Positions 13,445 to 25,686 of a stretch of 64,000 nt of DNA are shown piece after piece. Within the stretch, counting starts at the first letter, position 1. Each line of letters starts with the position of its first letter. The stretch is from positions 395,646,283-395,710,282 of the forward strand of contig JAVHZZ010000001.1 of NCBI GenBank assembly GCA_036250195.1, in the 5' to 3' direction. The translations under genes and the position numbers were made by a program. This DNA is from Mixophyes australis. Taxonomy: Eukaryota > Chordata > Amphibia > Anura > Limnodynastidae. A model generated the notes under the pieces. That model was not told the origin of the DNA. It made no database searches and saw only the letters and a list, made by a program, of their open reading frames with translations.

Positions 13445-14130
13445 ATTTGTGGGCTGTTCCCGGTATGCAATGGTTAGTACCTACCAAAAGTGGTCCAAGG
13501 AAGGACAACCAATGAATTGGCAACAAGATCATGGACGAGTGGGTAGTGAATGCTAGTCTGTCTGTCCAATCCCACAGAAGAGCTGAAAAAGTTAATGCTG
13601 GTTATGATAGAAAGGCGTCAGAGCACACAGTGCATTGCAGCTTGCTGCATATGGTGCTGCGTTACCACAGACCGCTCAGAGTGCTTATGTTGAACCTCTG
13701 TCCACCACCAAAAGTGCCTACAATGGACACGTTAGGGGCCAGAACTGGACTATGGAGCAATGGAAGGAAGTGACCTTGTCTGATGAATCACGTGTTCTTT
13801 TACATCATGTGGATGGCCAGGTGCGTCGGTTACCTGGGGAAGAGATGGCACCAGGATGCACTATGGGTAGAAGACAAGCCGGCAGAGGCAGTGCGATTCT
13901 CTGGGCAATGTTCTGCTGCGAAACCTTGGGCATTCATGTGTATGTTACTTTAGCACGTACCACCCCTTCATGACAACTTTATTCCCCGATGGCAGTGGCC
14001 TCTTTCAGCAGGAGAATTACAAAATTTGTTTAGAAATGGTTTGAGGAACATGACAAATAGTTCAGGATGTTGATTGGCCTCCAAATTCCCCAGATATATA
14101 ATACATCAACTTCAAGAACTGACTGTTCAC
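13445..14130 (+). pseudogene. Tc1-like transposase remnant
   Basis: Pieces of a Tc1/mariner-type transposase (cut-and-paste transposition at TA sites) can be read in shifting frames. At 13740-13960 the frame gives WTMEQWKEVTLSDESR, which contains the first catalytic Asp (SDES block), then ILWAMFCCETLGIHV. The second catalytic block (13995-14030) reads QQEN, where the family has Asp, and the third block (about 14080-14120) is interrupted by a stop. The N-terminal helix-turn-helix half is mostly lost. No terminal inverted repeats were found. This is a different Tc1 family from the one at 36928-43549. It cannot make an active enzyme. Confidence 0.8.
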
Positions 14131-15687
14131 TTGCTTCCTAATATACCCCCCTCTCCCCGACAGGTGTCATTGTAACAAGATAATCAAAGTAATTCACTTC
14201 AGATGTCAGCCTGTTATGTTGTCTATAGATTACCACTTTCATAGTTTTCTATATTCATAAACAATTGTAATTTCAAAACAATGTCAAACATTTGAACACA
14301 ATCTAATTAGCGGGACCATATCTTAAAAATACTCCCTTCCAAGTTGTTGAACATTTTTCACATACCATTATATAATTCTTCTAACGCAAATGGGCGGATT
14401 GTAGTAGCACTGCGCGTTGCGCCTATGCGCACAAAAGTGGCAATTAAGGCAATGATAGCATCACTAAAAAATGAGCAAAGATCATTACGTGATGCTAACG
14501 GCTAATTGAATCGACCCCAAAGAATACATTATGTTATGTGACCACGGTGAGGCATTATGTATATGTGTCGCAATGCACATCAACTAAATAACCTGCATTC
14601 TAAATCTTATGAGCTTAAGGCTTAATTCCTAAAACTATGTACTGCATTTATACATTTTAGGAGATTAATGTTGTAAAAGAATCACAGAAGATTTAAGCAG
14701 GAAGGATACACAAAGCCCTGGTGTTGTGCATCCAAAAATGCAAGTGTAAGCTTAATATGCAATTGCATATAAATACTATGCATTTCAGAAGCACGTAGAC
14801 GTGTTTGTATGCCTTTGCATACGCTTCTAGAATGCTGGTGGTTCCCTTTAAGGGTCTGCATTTTGTTTGTTTTTTGTGGGCCCCATCTCCCTAGGGAATG
14901 TAGCCCCGATTTTACAAACACCCCTAGCGCTGGTATTAGTAAAACCAGGGGGACTCCACACGGATTTTGCTAGTACTAGCCTAGGCAGGCAGCACTAGGG
15001 TTAATCGGTGTGTTGTGTGGGCACGCTTTTCAAAAGTGTGAATGTTTTAGTATTATGAGTGTTGTCCACCGTTGATAGATCATACCTAACCCATTGAAAT
15101 GAATGGAAGAAGCTCCATACAGTAAATTAATGAATCTGGCAGCGCTGTTACCCCACCCCCTCAACCAGATTTAGCGCCGTTATCCACTAAAACAGGATAA
15201 CAACAAGCTATAGTGTAAAGCAGTCCCAAACTAGATAGAACTTGGGCTGGTTTCCACTAAAGCAGGGGAACAAAGAATATTGGGTCCCTCTGCTGCAGTG
15301 GGAACCAGCCCCAGGCTAGATGGCCTAGGATAGTTTCCTCTATTATTAGGGTACCGAAGGTCTTGATCACACAACAAAAGAAATTAAAGAAATCTGATGT
15401 GGGGGGGGGGGGATGAAAAATGCTGGGATCTCCATTCATATCGATGACCCATTCATTTCAATGGATTTTCTAAATGGAGTGCAGTACTCCCAATAAAATT
15501 AATGGGAAAATACAGTACTAAGCTAGTTAACACCTAGTGGGCATGTCCACAATGCTCTCTCTCAGATATAGAAGTTTCCAAGTACAGAGACAAGATTTGA
15601 ATGCACTAAAATAGAACAATCAGCAGCCGCAAAAAACAAGGTTAATTAGCTGCTATTAAATTGACCTTATTTTCTCAGTCTGTATGT
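14131..15687. other. No gene recognised
   Basis: Mostly unassigned sequence. A stretch at about 14395-14520, ending aattgaatcgacccc, looks like a worn non-autonomous DNA element. A G-run lies near 15401-15412. No coding domain is visible. Confidence 0.45.
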
Positions 15688-16898
15688 ATGTTAGGTAGTT
15701 CAGACTGTAAGCTCCAGTGGGGCAGGGACTGATGCGAGCGAGTTGCAAGCTCCAGTGGGGCAGGGACTGATGCGAGCGAGTTGCAAGCTCCAGTGGGGCA
15801 GGGACTGATGCGAGCGAGTTGCAAGCTCCAGTGGGGCAGGGACTGATGCGAGCGAGTTGCAAGCTCCAGTGGGGCAGGGACTGATGCGAGCGAGTTGCAA
15901 GCTCCAGTGGGGCAGGGACTGATGCGAGCGAGTTGCAAGCTCCAGTGGGGCAGGGACTGATGCGAGCGAGTTGCAAGCTCCAGTGGGGCAGGGACTGATG
16001 CGAGCGAGTTGCAAGCTCCAATGGGGCAGGGACTGATGCGAGCGAGTTGCAAGCTCCAATGGGGCAGGGACTGATGCGAGCGAGTTGCAAGCTCCAATGG
16101 GGCAGGGACTGATGCGAGCGAGTTGCAAGCTCCAGTGGGGCAGGGACTGATGCGAGCGACTTGCAAGCTCCAGTGGGGCAGGGACTGATGCGAGCAACTT
16201 GCAAGCTCCAGTGGGGCAGGGACTGATGCGAGCAACTTGCAAGCTCCAGTGGGGCAGGGACTGATGCGAGCAACTTGCAAGCTCCAGTGGGGCAGGGACT
16301 GATGCGAGCAACTTGCAAGCTCCAGTGGGGCAGGGACTGATGCGAGCAACTTGCAAGCTCCAGTGGGGCAGGGACTGATGCGAGCAACTTGCAAGCTCCA
16401 GTGGGGCAGGGACTGATGCGAGCAACTTGCAAGCTCCAGTGGGGCAGGGACTGATGCGAGCAACTTGCAAGCTCCAGTGGGGCAGGGACTGATGCGAGCA
16501 ACTTGCAAGCTCCAGTGGGGCAGGGACTGATGCGAGCAACTTGCAAGCTCCAGTGGGGCAGGGACTGATGCGAGCAACTTGCAAGCTCCAGTGGGGCAGG
16601 GACTGATGCGAGCAACTTGCAAGCTCCAGTGGGGCAGGGACTGATGCGAGCAACTTGCAAGCTCCAGTGGGGCAGGGACTGATGCGAGCAAGTTGCAAGC
16701 TCCATTGGGGCAGGGACTGATGTGAGCAAGTTGCAAGCTCCAGTGGGGCAGGGACTGATGCGAGCAAGTTGCAAGCTCCAGTGGGGCAGGGACTGATGCG
16801 AGCAAGTTGCAAGCTCCAGTGGGGCAGGGACTGATGCGAGCAAGTTCTCTGTACAGCGCTGCGGAATTAGTGGCGCTATATAAATAGGTGATGATGAT
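15688..16898 (+). repeat. SINE/LINE tail containing a 30-copy 38-bp minisatellite
   Basis: The array lies between a normal SINE-tail start (ttcagactgtaagctcc, about 15699) and a normal SINE-tail end (ctctgtacagcgctgcgg then tatataaataggtgatgatg, to about 16898). Between them the segment gctccagtggggcaggga...gttgcaa repeats every 38 bp. The word gctcc starts at 15711 and again at 16813, exactly 29 periods later, so there are 30 units. Variants are blocked: units 1-11 end gcgagttg, unit 12 gcgacttg, units 13-25 gcaacttg, units 26-30 gcaagtt. Units 9-11 carry caatgg in place of cagtgg. The minus-strand frames of 370-410 codons are by-products: three periods make 114 nt, so all three frames repeat the same 38 residues. 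Confidence 0.95.
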
Positions 16899-17925
16899 GC
16901 AGTGCAAATTAACTCAAATGCAGATATGAAAGCAAATGTTTATGGACAGAGATTGGCATGAGTTTCATTTTTACAAGTTTTTGCATGTTTTGTATTAAAA
17001 CACAAATTAAATACAGCATTTAAATGCCAGTGGATAACAAGGTTAATCTGTGACCAGAGGGCTTTCTATGTATGCAGCGGTAATCCTATGGTTGAAAGGC
17101 ATTCTCCAAGATCATTTGCATATCAAGAGATATGTCTGTTATTCAACTTCATTAAATCAAACTTATTAGAAATTACTTTATGAACATTAGTCCTGTGCTT
17201 TAAAACTTTCAGATGGTCACTGTCTCAAATTTGCTACGGTGGAAAATATTCCCTTCAATAATCTTGTTAAAGTCTGGGCCTCACTCAATCACCCATTTTT
17301 AAACATGGTGTGATACCATATTGGCCATATTATGTCTACACTACAGTTTCAGTGCTAGTGGGAGAGTGTTCTTCATAGCATAGCTAGCACACAGTGAAGC
17401 TCACTGGGGCTATGTTGGCTAAAAACGACATTAAGGGTGTATTTGATATCACCACCGATATGTTCCTATCTCCCTGCAGGACTTACCAGATGTGAGTAAG
17501 AGTGTGCCCTGCACATGACTGAGTGCCCTCACTGCTCCCTTCCTTATGAGAAAGGATCCCAACGCTGCAGGACACATCAGATGATATATTGCATTGAAGA
17601 TACAACCACACACTTTGAGTTGTGTCCCTTTACCGTTACCTGTGCACGCTCACAACAGTGTGACACAGGAAGAAGACAGATGAACATTATACAGTAAGTA
17701 GGTGGAACACATCACTATGTAGAAGACTGAACTAATGGACAGAATAGTCTGCAGCACTCACTTCTAAATGTGCCATTTTAATACTATTATACAGTAATAG
17801 CTGGGATGGTTAATACTTAGGTCCCCTATTTAATGAGAATTAGCATCCACTGTAAGATACTTGTCATACAGTTCAAGTGGTTACAAGTTACTGACCTATT
17901 CCCTGCAAAAGGCTTCTAGTGTCCT
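16899..17925. other. No gene recognised
   Basis: About 1 kb of unassigned sequence with no conserved coding frame or transposon end visible. Confidence 0.5.
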
Positions 17926-18081
17926 GGGGGTAAATTTATCAAGCCGCGAGTTTGAAACTCTGGAGATGTTGCCTATAGCAACCAATCAAATTCTAGTTAT
18001 AATTTATTTAGTACATTCTACAAAATGACAGCTAGAATCTGACTGGCTGCTATAGGCAACATCTACACTTTTTCAAACCTT
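17926..18081. mobile_element. Fold-back miniature element, diverged copy
   Basis: Same family as 46373-46547. The left arm contains gttgcctatagcaaccaatc, and the right arm contains the inverse gctataggcaacatc followed by ctttttcaaacc. The right terminus is missing or worn. It has no coding capacity. Confidence 0.7.
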
Positions 18082-21000
18082 CAGCTGGATGTTTTTAAAT
18101 CTGCACTACCACCTACAGTTTACTAGCCTGCTGGTTCCCCTGGGGGCTGCCAGGTACAGTCAGTTTTCCTGGGGCTTCATGTTCCTGCTCACAAACATGG
18201 CAGCAAAAACCAATGCTATGTGTTGCTGTGGAAAGGGTACAGTGGCTGTGAGCGGGGTATCCAATCAGAAGCTGCAATCCAGAGATGTGCAAATTTAAAT
18301 AAACTAAAGCTACTAGAATGAATTTGCTGCAAATATAGATTTATTAGAAAAAATTCTCATGTTTAAATGGCATTGCGATGAAACGACAAACTCTTAAGGT
18401 AATTTGCGAATCTGCAAGAAGGTGGGTCTGCAGCGCCTATTACTTTTCATGACGACAAACTCCTTTTATGTGTGCGCTTGTGCTCATGTGTAAGTGGGGA
18501 GGGCATGGATTCCCATGATAGAGGTCTGCATCTTTTGAGGGGAGGAAATGATTGGAACCAGGCAGATCGGGGGATTCCTTGCTGGTATTGAGCCCACATA
18601 TAAGGACAAAATTGTAGGAGAAGATATTTTAATAAGCTCCAAGGGTTGGCGAGAGTGCACATTTAGGGGGTGTTTTATCCACCCGTAATTACACAGCATA
18701 AAACAAAAAGCATATGCCACAAAAATGACGATTAAAATAAAAAAACAAAACAAACAAAAAAAATGTGCCAGCTTAGCATGCCACCTGCTTTTTAATCCAC
18801 TGAAGGTGCACTACACAGCTGAATCAAATACATCTCCTGCCGATCCTGTAGCGACAATTACTAGAGACTGTAGGTCCATATTCACATAGATTATCGTCAA
18901 TGCAAGGAAACTGCAATAGCTTCAAGCAATGGGACTGGCCCATTGCTTGAGTGTTTTTTGTGACACAGATAGGACAAGAAAGTTGTTTTTCTCATTCTAC
19001 AGTGGGCGCAAGAGACTGCCTGAAGGGCTCCAACTATACCAGTTGGACAGCTAAGACGTAAAGCACATACCATAATTCATGGACTTTCCAAAGTCAGCCA
19101 TCAAACTGTCCCCTCTCCCTTTCTATAGATTGTTGCTCATTCTGAGACTAGTCCACTCAGACAGATCTTCAAGTAGAAATGTAACCATTAATTCACAATC
19201 CTCTTTAGAATGACAAATAATTATTTAGAAGAGTTAAAAGAATAAGTCCTCCTTTATGGACTGTCTCCCGGATGAGTTTCGAAATGGTATCTATTTCAAT
19301 GCAATCACCTGCACACGTCCAGCCCCCACCTCTTCTGCCCAATGTCAGCCATTGGACTCACAAAAAGCCATTCGCATTAGTCAGTCGAGCCTAAAGGCAA
19401 TGGGCGAGACCACAGTGGGAGCCAGGTATATTCAGGAGACTGTATACGTCCAGGTCACCGATGGTCAAGACTATTCAGAAAAATCTACCAGTTTGATATA
19501 CTCAGCTGCAGTATATCTAACCAGCTAGAAATCTGATATGGTACCTACATAATAGGCTATTTAAGTATATTGGTAAACATTTAAAAATGTAGTTTGAAAT
19601 CTATTTAAAACACCAAGTAATATTGTAATCTAAACAAGTGGTCATGTAAAAGGCAGGTACAGATCATATCTTCAGTGTGTGACTCATGCTTACGTGAGTT
19701 GTCTCCTTGTAAACTGCCAAACCTGATGTACCAGCAGCCTCTCCTCATACCTTTGTCAACAATGTTGTGTCAGAGCAGATGTTCCGACACAGGTATATGT
19801 AAGAATGCAAATCACAGCTTCTAAGGAGTATTAGATCAAGACTGTACAGCTCATAGATTTACCTTACTGGATTACGATCAATGTCATCTATCTTCTGCTG
19901 GCTCTTGGGGAGAGTAAAGCTGACCACATACTGACCAATTTGTTTTTGGCCAAGCTGCCGACACAGAATAATTATTACTAAGCAATTTTCATGTGTCGAT
20001 CAAAAACAACTGTTGATCCTCAATTAGATTGTTGTCATTCACAACAATGCAGTCAGATGAAGAGTGTGATCATCTTGTGTGTGGTCAGCGCCAGAATGCT
20101 CTAATTGGACCACTGTGTGAACCTGCTTGGCTATCCATCCAACAAGCAGGCTTGACTGATTAGCCAAAGATCCAGTCGTTTAGCTCTCAGACCAAACAAC
20201 TGAATCATATGGGGCCCAGTGTATTTAGTTGGCAGATTACTACACAAACGTAACCCGTGGAACCTAACACAGTATAACACCCAATCTAACACCTAACTAT
20301 GAGTTGGTCATACTGAAGCTGCAAATGGGAACATTTTATACAACAGAAGCAGCAAGAGCAACAGCGCCTCAATTTCTTTATAAGCGTCTCCATCAAGATT
20401 TTTCTAAAAAAAAAACCAAAAAAACACAAAAATAACCATATAAAAGGTTTACACATTTGTGACAAACATTAGAGCTGTATTGCATATGTAATTGTGAGTC
20501 CAAGACATAATTGATGTTATCTGGTGTGCTGTCAAGTATCCTATTTTGCTACCAATGTAAAATTTTAATTGGTTCAAGATCTCTAGCAGTATAATCCAAA
20601 TTCTGGTAATGCAATGTGATTAAATAGCCTGACCCAATCACATCTGTAGCCAAATTGTCCACACACAGGATCCAAGCAACAGAATAGCACAGATAAGATT
20701 GCTGCCCAGACACATGGCAATATAAAGTCAGTTCTTGTGGAAAGCATAAGGAACCTTGGAAGAGAAATTGTCCTGGCAGATAAAACTATTACTACTGGGT
20801 AGGGCAATATGTTCAGCCTAGATTGCCGCCAGCATTCACCACTAGAGGCTCACATACCGGTTTCACAATATTTACACTCTGAAATATCCGTTTCCATTAC
20901 TGTATAGGAAATTGATCTCCTGGGTAAATAATTAGCCAATACTCAAGTTAAAAATACTCAGATGACCTTGATGTCAACTTGAGATAAAACCATTTTCTTC

Positions 21001-21349
21001 CATAAGAATATATTTGAAAGCAACAACCGCATTTCAGTGTCTCGGTTAGCTGGATATTTTAATATATACCGTCCCGGAAAATAAAACCGTAAGAGACATT
21101 TAAAGATGTAGATACACAGCTCCTTTATGTAATCTTAATCATAAACTTACACAAATATAGAGGTTATATTTAATATCTCAGAAACAATAACTTTGCTAAA
21201 TTGTTATAAACAGATTATTTTTTTATCTTCTCTATAAAGCAATCTTGTATTCAGGATAACTGACTAAGAGGACTCTCTATTCTCTACAGCAGGACCATCA
21301 AAATACAACTCCTTTCAATAAATTCCTTGGCAGACCAAACACTATAGTG
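18082..21349. other. Unassigned stretch, no gene recognised
   Basis: About 3.3 kb without a recognisable domain or complete element. A block at 19918-20093 begins agctgaccacatac and ends tgtgtggtcagcg, a weak inverted pair that could be an old miniature transposon, but no target duplication supports this. Confidence 0.4.
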
Positions 21350-21446
21350 TTGAAATTACTATACTAACGGTAATAAAGCGCATCTATTACCATAGCAACA
21401 GTAATAGCGGGCGACCCGCGTTGTTCTAAAGAATTGAATTCCCCCC
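21350..21446. mobile_element. End fragment of the GAATTCAATTG family
   Basis: Ends in aattgaattcccccc, the same terminus as 8801-9688, and contains ggtaataaagcgc / cagtaatagcg motifs like those at 10876-11043. The opposite end is not seen. Confidence 0.45.
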
Positions 21447-21921
21447 AAAAATCAACAATATTGTGTTTTGAGTGTATAGGAACATGTCAGACATATTTTC
21501 CTTTCATTGTAGGGAAACCGTACAGATCAGAGGAGAGATAATGCCTAGGTTTCACTGTCATTAACCCAGGAACAAAGAAAAACTTCAAATTTTTGTCTAT
21601 TTTTGGTATAAACCCACCCCTCTGGCTCCTGCATACTCTTGGGCGGGGAGTTTTAATGTAAAAATACCAGTTTAGTAAGGACTGGACAATCTTCATCAAC
21701 AATCAGAAGAGATTACTTTTAAAGTGCATGTTGAGATCCCTGAAGCATAACAGGATCCCAGGGAATGACAAGGATCTCTCTCAAAACACAGGGATCACTG
21801 GAATGGGATCCTTGTAGTTTTACTAGCTGCTGGAGGAGGAAAGGGGGGAGGGGGTCAAATTAGTAGATTATAAAACAATTAGTAAGTTTTAATTGTAAAC
21901 TGAAAAGAATATACTCTGATA

Positions 21922-22268
21922 GGACAGCACGGTGGCTAAGTGGTTAGCACTTCTGCCTTACAGAGCCAGGATCATGAGTTCAATTCCCGACCATGGTCTT
22001 ATATGTGAGGAGTTTGTATGTTCTCCCCGTGTTTGCGTGGGTTTTCTCAGAGTGCTTCAGTTTCCTCCCACACGCCAAAAACATACTAGTAGGTTATTGT
22101 CTGCTAACAAATTGACCCTAGTCTCTCTCTATGTGTGTATGTCAGGGAATGTAGACTGTAAGCTCCAATGGGGCAGGGACTGATGTGAATGAGTTCTCTG
22201 TACAGCGCTGCGGAATCAGTGGCGCTATATAAATAAATGGTAATAATAATAATAATACTAATAATAAA
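21922..22268 (+). repeat. tRNA-derived SINE, near full length
   Basis: The head carries an A-box-like tggctaagtgg (21933-21943) and a B-box-like gagttcaattcc (21976-21987), the layout of an RNA polymerase III promoter of tRNA origin. A conserved core (ttctccccgtgtttgcgtgg) follows. The 3' part is gactgtaagctccaatgggg, then gtacagcgctgcgg, then ggcgctatataaataaatgg and an (ATA)n tail. The last 50 bases parallel the 3' end of the LINE at 32214-32262, so that LINE family is the likely source of its reverse transcriptase. Copies or pieces lie at 206, 11955, 15688, 27143/32286, 33312, 46786 and 50081. Confidence 0.85.
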
Positions 22269-23452
22269 GATGTTTCTGGGCAGACCATTTTAAGGGATTT
22301 TACCAATTCATTACAAAGGTTTTACAAGTATTTTTTAGCAGTAGTAGTAAATCCATGTACACCAGTCTGACACTAGAAATCATTGTTCCTAGTGTCACCA
22401 TAACTTGCAGTTTTACTAGGGATCACATTGCAAAACACATGGTGGTTTACAGCAGGTAAACACGTAGGGCAAGCCTGCAGTGATCTCCAAATGCAAGCAA
22501 CAAACGCATGTCAAATCCCTCAAATGCAACTCCAGTGGGTACATGGAATAAGAGGGATTTTTTCCTATACTTTCTTGCCTTGCTAGGGTAGTTGTTGAGA
22601 TAAATCAGGACACAAATCATAGACTGGGCCTGTTGGCTCCCTACACCTTCACCCCTTGAACAAATGCTGCAAGTCAATGGACCGATATTAATATTGCTCA
22701 GAAAGTCTTTCATTCTTTATACAACAATTTCTAATATCAAGGAAATTGAAAAGAAAATGTTAGTAGGACTATGTTGACCTCTTTTCTACTGCTGCCCATA
22801 GGAAAATGAAAAATCCTGTTTTACAATTCCTATATTATAAAGTACAAAGTTACTTTGGTAAAAGAAAACTCACACCGTTACATTTTAAAAATCTGAGTTT
22901 ACCATTAGGATAGAGTCTGTGTAAGATGTATCTTGCCACAAGGCCACAGTATATTCTCTAATTCCCACAATAACTTAATTTGCTTCTAAATAAGTTGAGG
23001 TTACTTATAGTCATGAAAAATTAACCTCACAGAAATGGGTTTCATGAGGAGTTACAACAAACTTCATTATGAACACATCTCCAATGGGGCTCTGGACCTT
23101 GGATTCAAATACTAGCAAATATGGAAATTGCTAAAGTGTTGTGGAGAACTGCACAATATTCAACCCTGTATTTATGAAGAGCTCCCTCTTTATAAAACCA
23201 ACTTAAAACACAGGTCAAAACTGATGTTATAACAAGTGTGGCTTCATACAGAGGGTGAAATAATATTTAAAAACGTTGGAGGTTATTGTTCACACGACTG
23301 GTGGGCAGTGGTCTAACACACTACTGGCTGTAGTGCTCACACACACATGAGTGTGTGTATATAGTGTATACAGAATGGATAACGAATATATATATGTAGA
23401 GATACACCTAAGCAATATAAAATGTGGAAAAGATGTGACAAAGATAGGAGAC

Positions 23453-23486
<34 letters not shown>

Positions 23487-23749
23487 ATCTATTATCTTAG
23501 AACCAATACACACTGTGTAGGGAACACCTCTGTGAATCAGAACAGAATGCACTACAGAAGGAGAGAAAACACAGCAAAGACACCAACAGAGGGTACTGTA
23601 GGAAGTCAACTCATTCCTGCATTGACCTAATACTTCTAATATTAAACATGCTCTTGACAGACAGGTCCTTTTGGTATGTCAAAAATGAGCATAGCATGTA
23701 CACAACTGACTAATAAGTCCTAAGCTTATTCAACACTTTAGAATCAAAG
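22269..23749. other. No gene; (TA)n and part of an hAT-like repeat
   Basis: No coding domain recognised. A (TA)n run occupies about 23456-23484. The segment 23257-23342 repeats about 85 bp of the hAT-like element at 23750-24029, sharing aataatatttaaaaa and gttggaggttatt. Confidence 0.5.
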
Positions 23750-24029
23750 CAGTGCTCTTCCCAGAAAATTTTGCTAGCTGGGTGGCATTATGAAGTAGCC
23801 TGGTGGGGGCAATTGTAATACTTTGCAATAATATTTAAAAATGTTGGAGGTTATTACGCACACCTGTCAGGACTGGTGGTCAGTGGTTTAACACACACAC
23901 TACTGGATGTAGTGCTCATATAGTGCCTGTTCTAATACAAGAAACAATGGTTTATTATAATAGGACTCTGATGGCCCCAAAAGCTGGGTGGCAGGTAAAA
24001 ACAGACGGGTGGTGCTGGGGAAAACACTG
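23750..24029. mobile_element. hAT-like non-autonomous element
   Basis: Starts cagtgctcttcccag and ends with the rough inverse gctggggaaaacactg. Both halves also contain gctgggtggca. A matching 8-bp target duplication is not visible, so the exact ends are uncertain. It is non-coding. Confidence 0.5.
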
Positions 24030-24385
24030 AAGCAGTTGCTTTACTAAATTGCCAAATAAACATAAGTAGATCTACCCATTTTTAAAAAATCTATAGATTA
24101 ATTCTTAAGTATATAAAACATATATGTATATTTCAGTATGAAGATGCAAAGAAAATGGCTCCACTAGACCACCACCATAATATGTTTCCATATGTACCTG
24201 CTTACATATCAGAATTTCTCAGAAGACTATAATACCCTTGGCCCCTGTCATGAAGCTAATCAGTGCAAAGTCCCTGTGGATTAGAGGCTGTACTGGCATG
24301 CCTGCTGTGCTGGTGTAGCAGTGTATAGACATGTGTGCTCCCATACAGCATGTAAAGCACTGCAGACCCCTCTCTCCATGGTTAC

Positions 24386-24479
24386 CTGCAGCTTGGTTCA
24401 GGTTGGACCTCCTGTGTCTCCTGTTCCCAGCACTATCCCTCAGCTCCTCCTCCTCTTCCTCCAGCCAGGCTTCAGCCAT
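24386..24479 (-). CDS. Possible first coding exon of an unidentified host gene
   Basis: On the minus strand an ATG at 24479 opens a frame starting MAEAWLEEEEEELRDSAGNR, followed by an Arg-rich stretch. The frame meets a good splice donor, gctgcag|gtaacc, at 24386/24385, giving a 94-nt exon of 31 codons plus one base. The surroundings (24.2-25.1 kb) contain no repeat I recognise and are richer in G+C than most of the left half. I do not recognise the protein, and an acidic-then-basic start of 31 residues is weak evidence. A downstream exon would lie to the left (lower coordinates). It may equally be chance. Confidence 0.3.
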
Positions 24480-25130
24480 CAGCAGACAACACAGGGTAAA
24501 AGCATTGGAGGTTCAGAAAAATCACATTTCTCTTCCCCACGGCTGAAGAAGAAGCCGAAGTGTGATTAGTGTGTGCGGGTTATTCCTACACAATGCTCAG
24601 CATATCCTGTAGAGAGAGCTTGGCATTCCCATCCCTTCAGATGCAATGCTTCCTGCCACAGCATGCACAAGACACAAAGATCCCTGTGTCAGTCCTGTGC
24701 ACCTGATCCCCCCTTACACATCCAGCCTCTGCCGAGATGTAGTCGTGCTTCTGTCACCCAGATCCCTGTTGTGTGTCACCCGTGGACACAAACTTTGTAC
24801 TGTGTGAACATACATCCAAGCAGGGCCTCCATCTGCTGGTAACACAACAGGGACACTCCTCAGCTGTGAATAAGGAGAGGGAATGGGGTCATACTTCCAC
24901 CCAGATGCGGTCCTTTCTGCCCTGTCTTCTTTCCTCCTTCCCAACACTTTCTAAATATTCCGGTGTCAACAGGAAATTGTTCTCTCGGTTTCCCTGTGAT
25001 AGTAAAACAAAAGGCAGAGGGGGAGGGAGGAGGAGGAGGAGGTACCTGCAGCAAGTGGATGGGTGCAGGCATGTGTGAGACACACTCAGTTCCTGCAATC
25101 TCAGCCTGGACTTTCTGCCCTAAATGCTAA
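24480..25130 (-). promoter_or_regulatory. Possible promoter/5' UTR region
   Basis: Repeat-free sequence upstream, on the minus strand, of the candidate exon at 24386-24479. It contains a (GGA)n-like tract near 25020-25042 and moderate G+C. No TATA box or core promoter motif could be placed with confidence. The call rests only on position and composition. Confidence 0.2.
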
Positions 25131-25626
25131 TTGCTGGGGGTTGTAAAACATGAATTCAGGATTGATAAATGTTGTGTATTACATACTGTCCAGGACATAT
25201 AAATACATTGCAGGCAGCACATACCAGGAAAGATACAGTTCCCCTTTCCCAATGTGCATTTGTAAAGGTGTTCAGATTTCAGCATGTAAGTGTCATTGAA
25301 TGAGACAGACTGGTCCAGTGATATAACTGTATTGGCTCAGAGTAGCAGTTGTTGTTTTTTTAAACCTGGAAACTACAGATTGAAATCTGACAGAAAATGA
25401 ATGTATGGTTAAAAATCCAGTTGTCAGCAAATGTGCTCTCCCATGGTTTGGTTTCTAAGGGGTCTATTTATTATGCATTTCTTTTTGCTTAAAACCTGCA
25501 TAACTGCATTTGTAAGTATCCTATTCACTTGTTACTAGGGGATCGCAGCAGATATCTGAGATATCTGCTGTGGTCCCACTGTTATCGTAATCAATAGCTG
25601 TCCCCATAAGTTCCCATAGGTTTCTA

Positions 25627-25633
<7 letters not shown>

Positions 25634-25680
<47 letters not shown>
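25634..25680. repeat. (AT)n microsatellite
   Basis: Uninterrupted AT dinucleotide run next to the 3' tail of the LINE-tailed element at 25684-26690, from which it may have grown. Confidence 0.95.

Positions 25681-25683
<3 letters not shown>

Positions 25684-25686
<3 letters not shown>

Noticed and set aside
15701..16850. CRISPR-like direct repeats
   Set aside because: Units abut without unique spacers, and the context is a vertebrate SINE tail.
15656..16907. Long minus-strand open frames of 370-410 codons
   Set aside because: They are the 38-bp tandem array read in three frames; each frame gives the same 38-residue cycle and no other coding sign.
19918..20093. Miniature transposon with ctgaccaca ends
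   Set aside because: The inverted ends are short and no target duplication is visible.
21930..21990. tRNA gene
   Set aside because: Only A- and B-box-like words are present, with no acceptor-stem pairing or cloverleaf; the sequence recurs as a SINE head.
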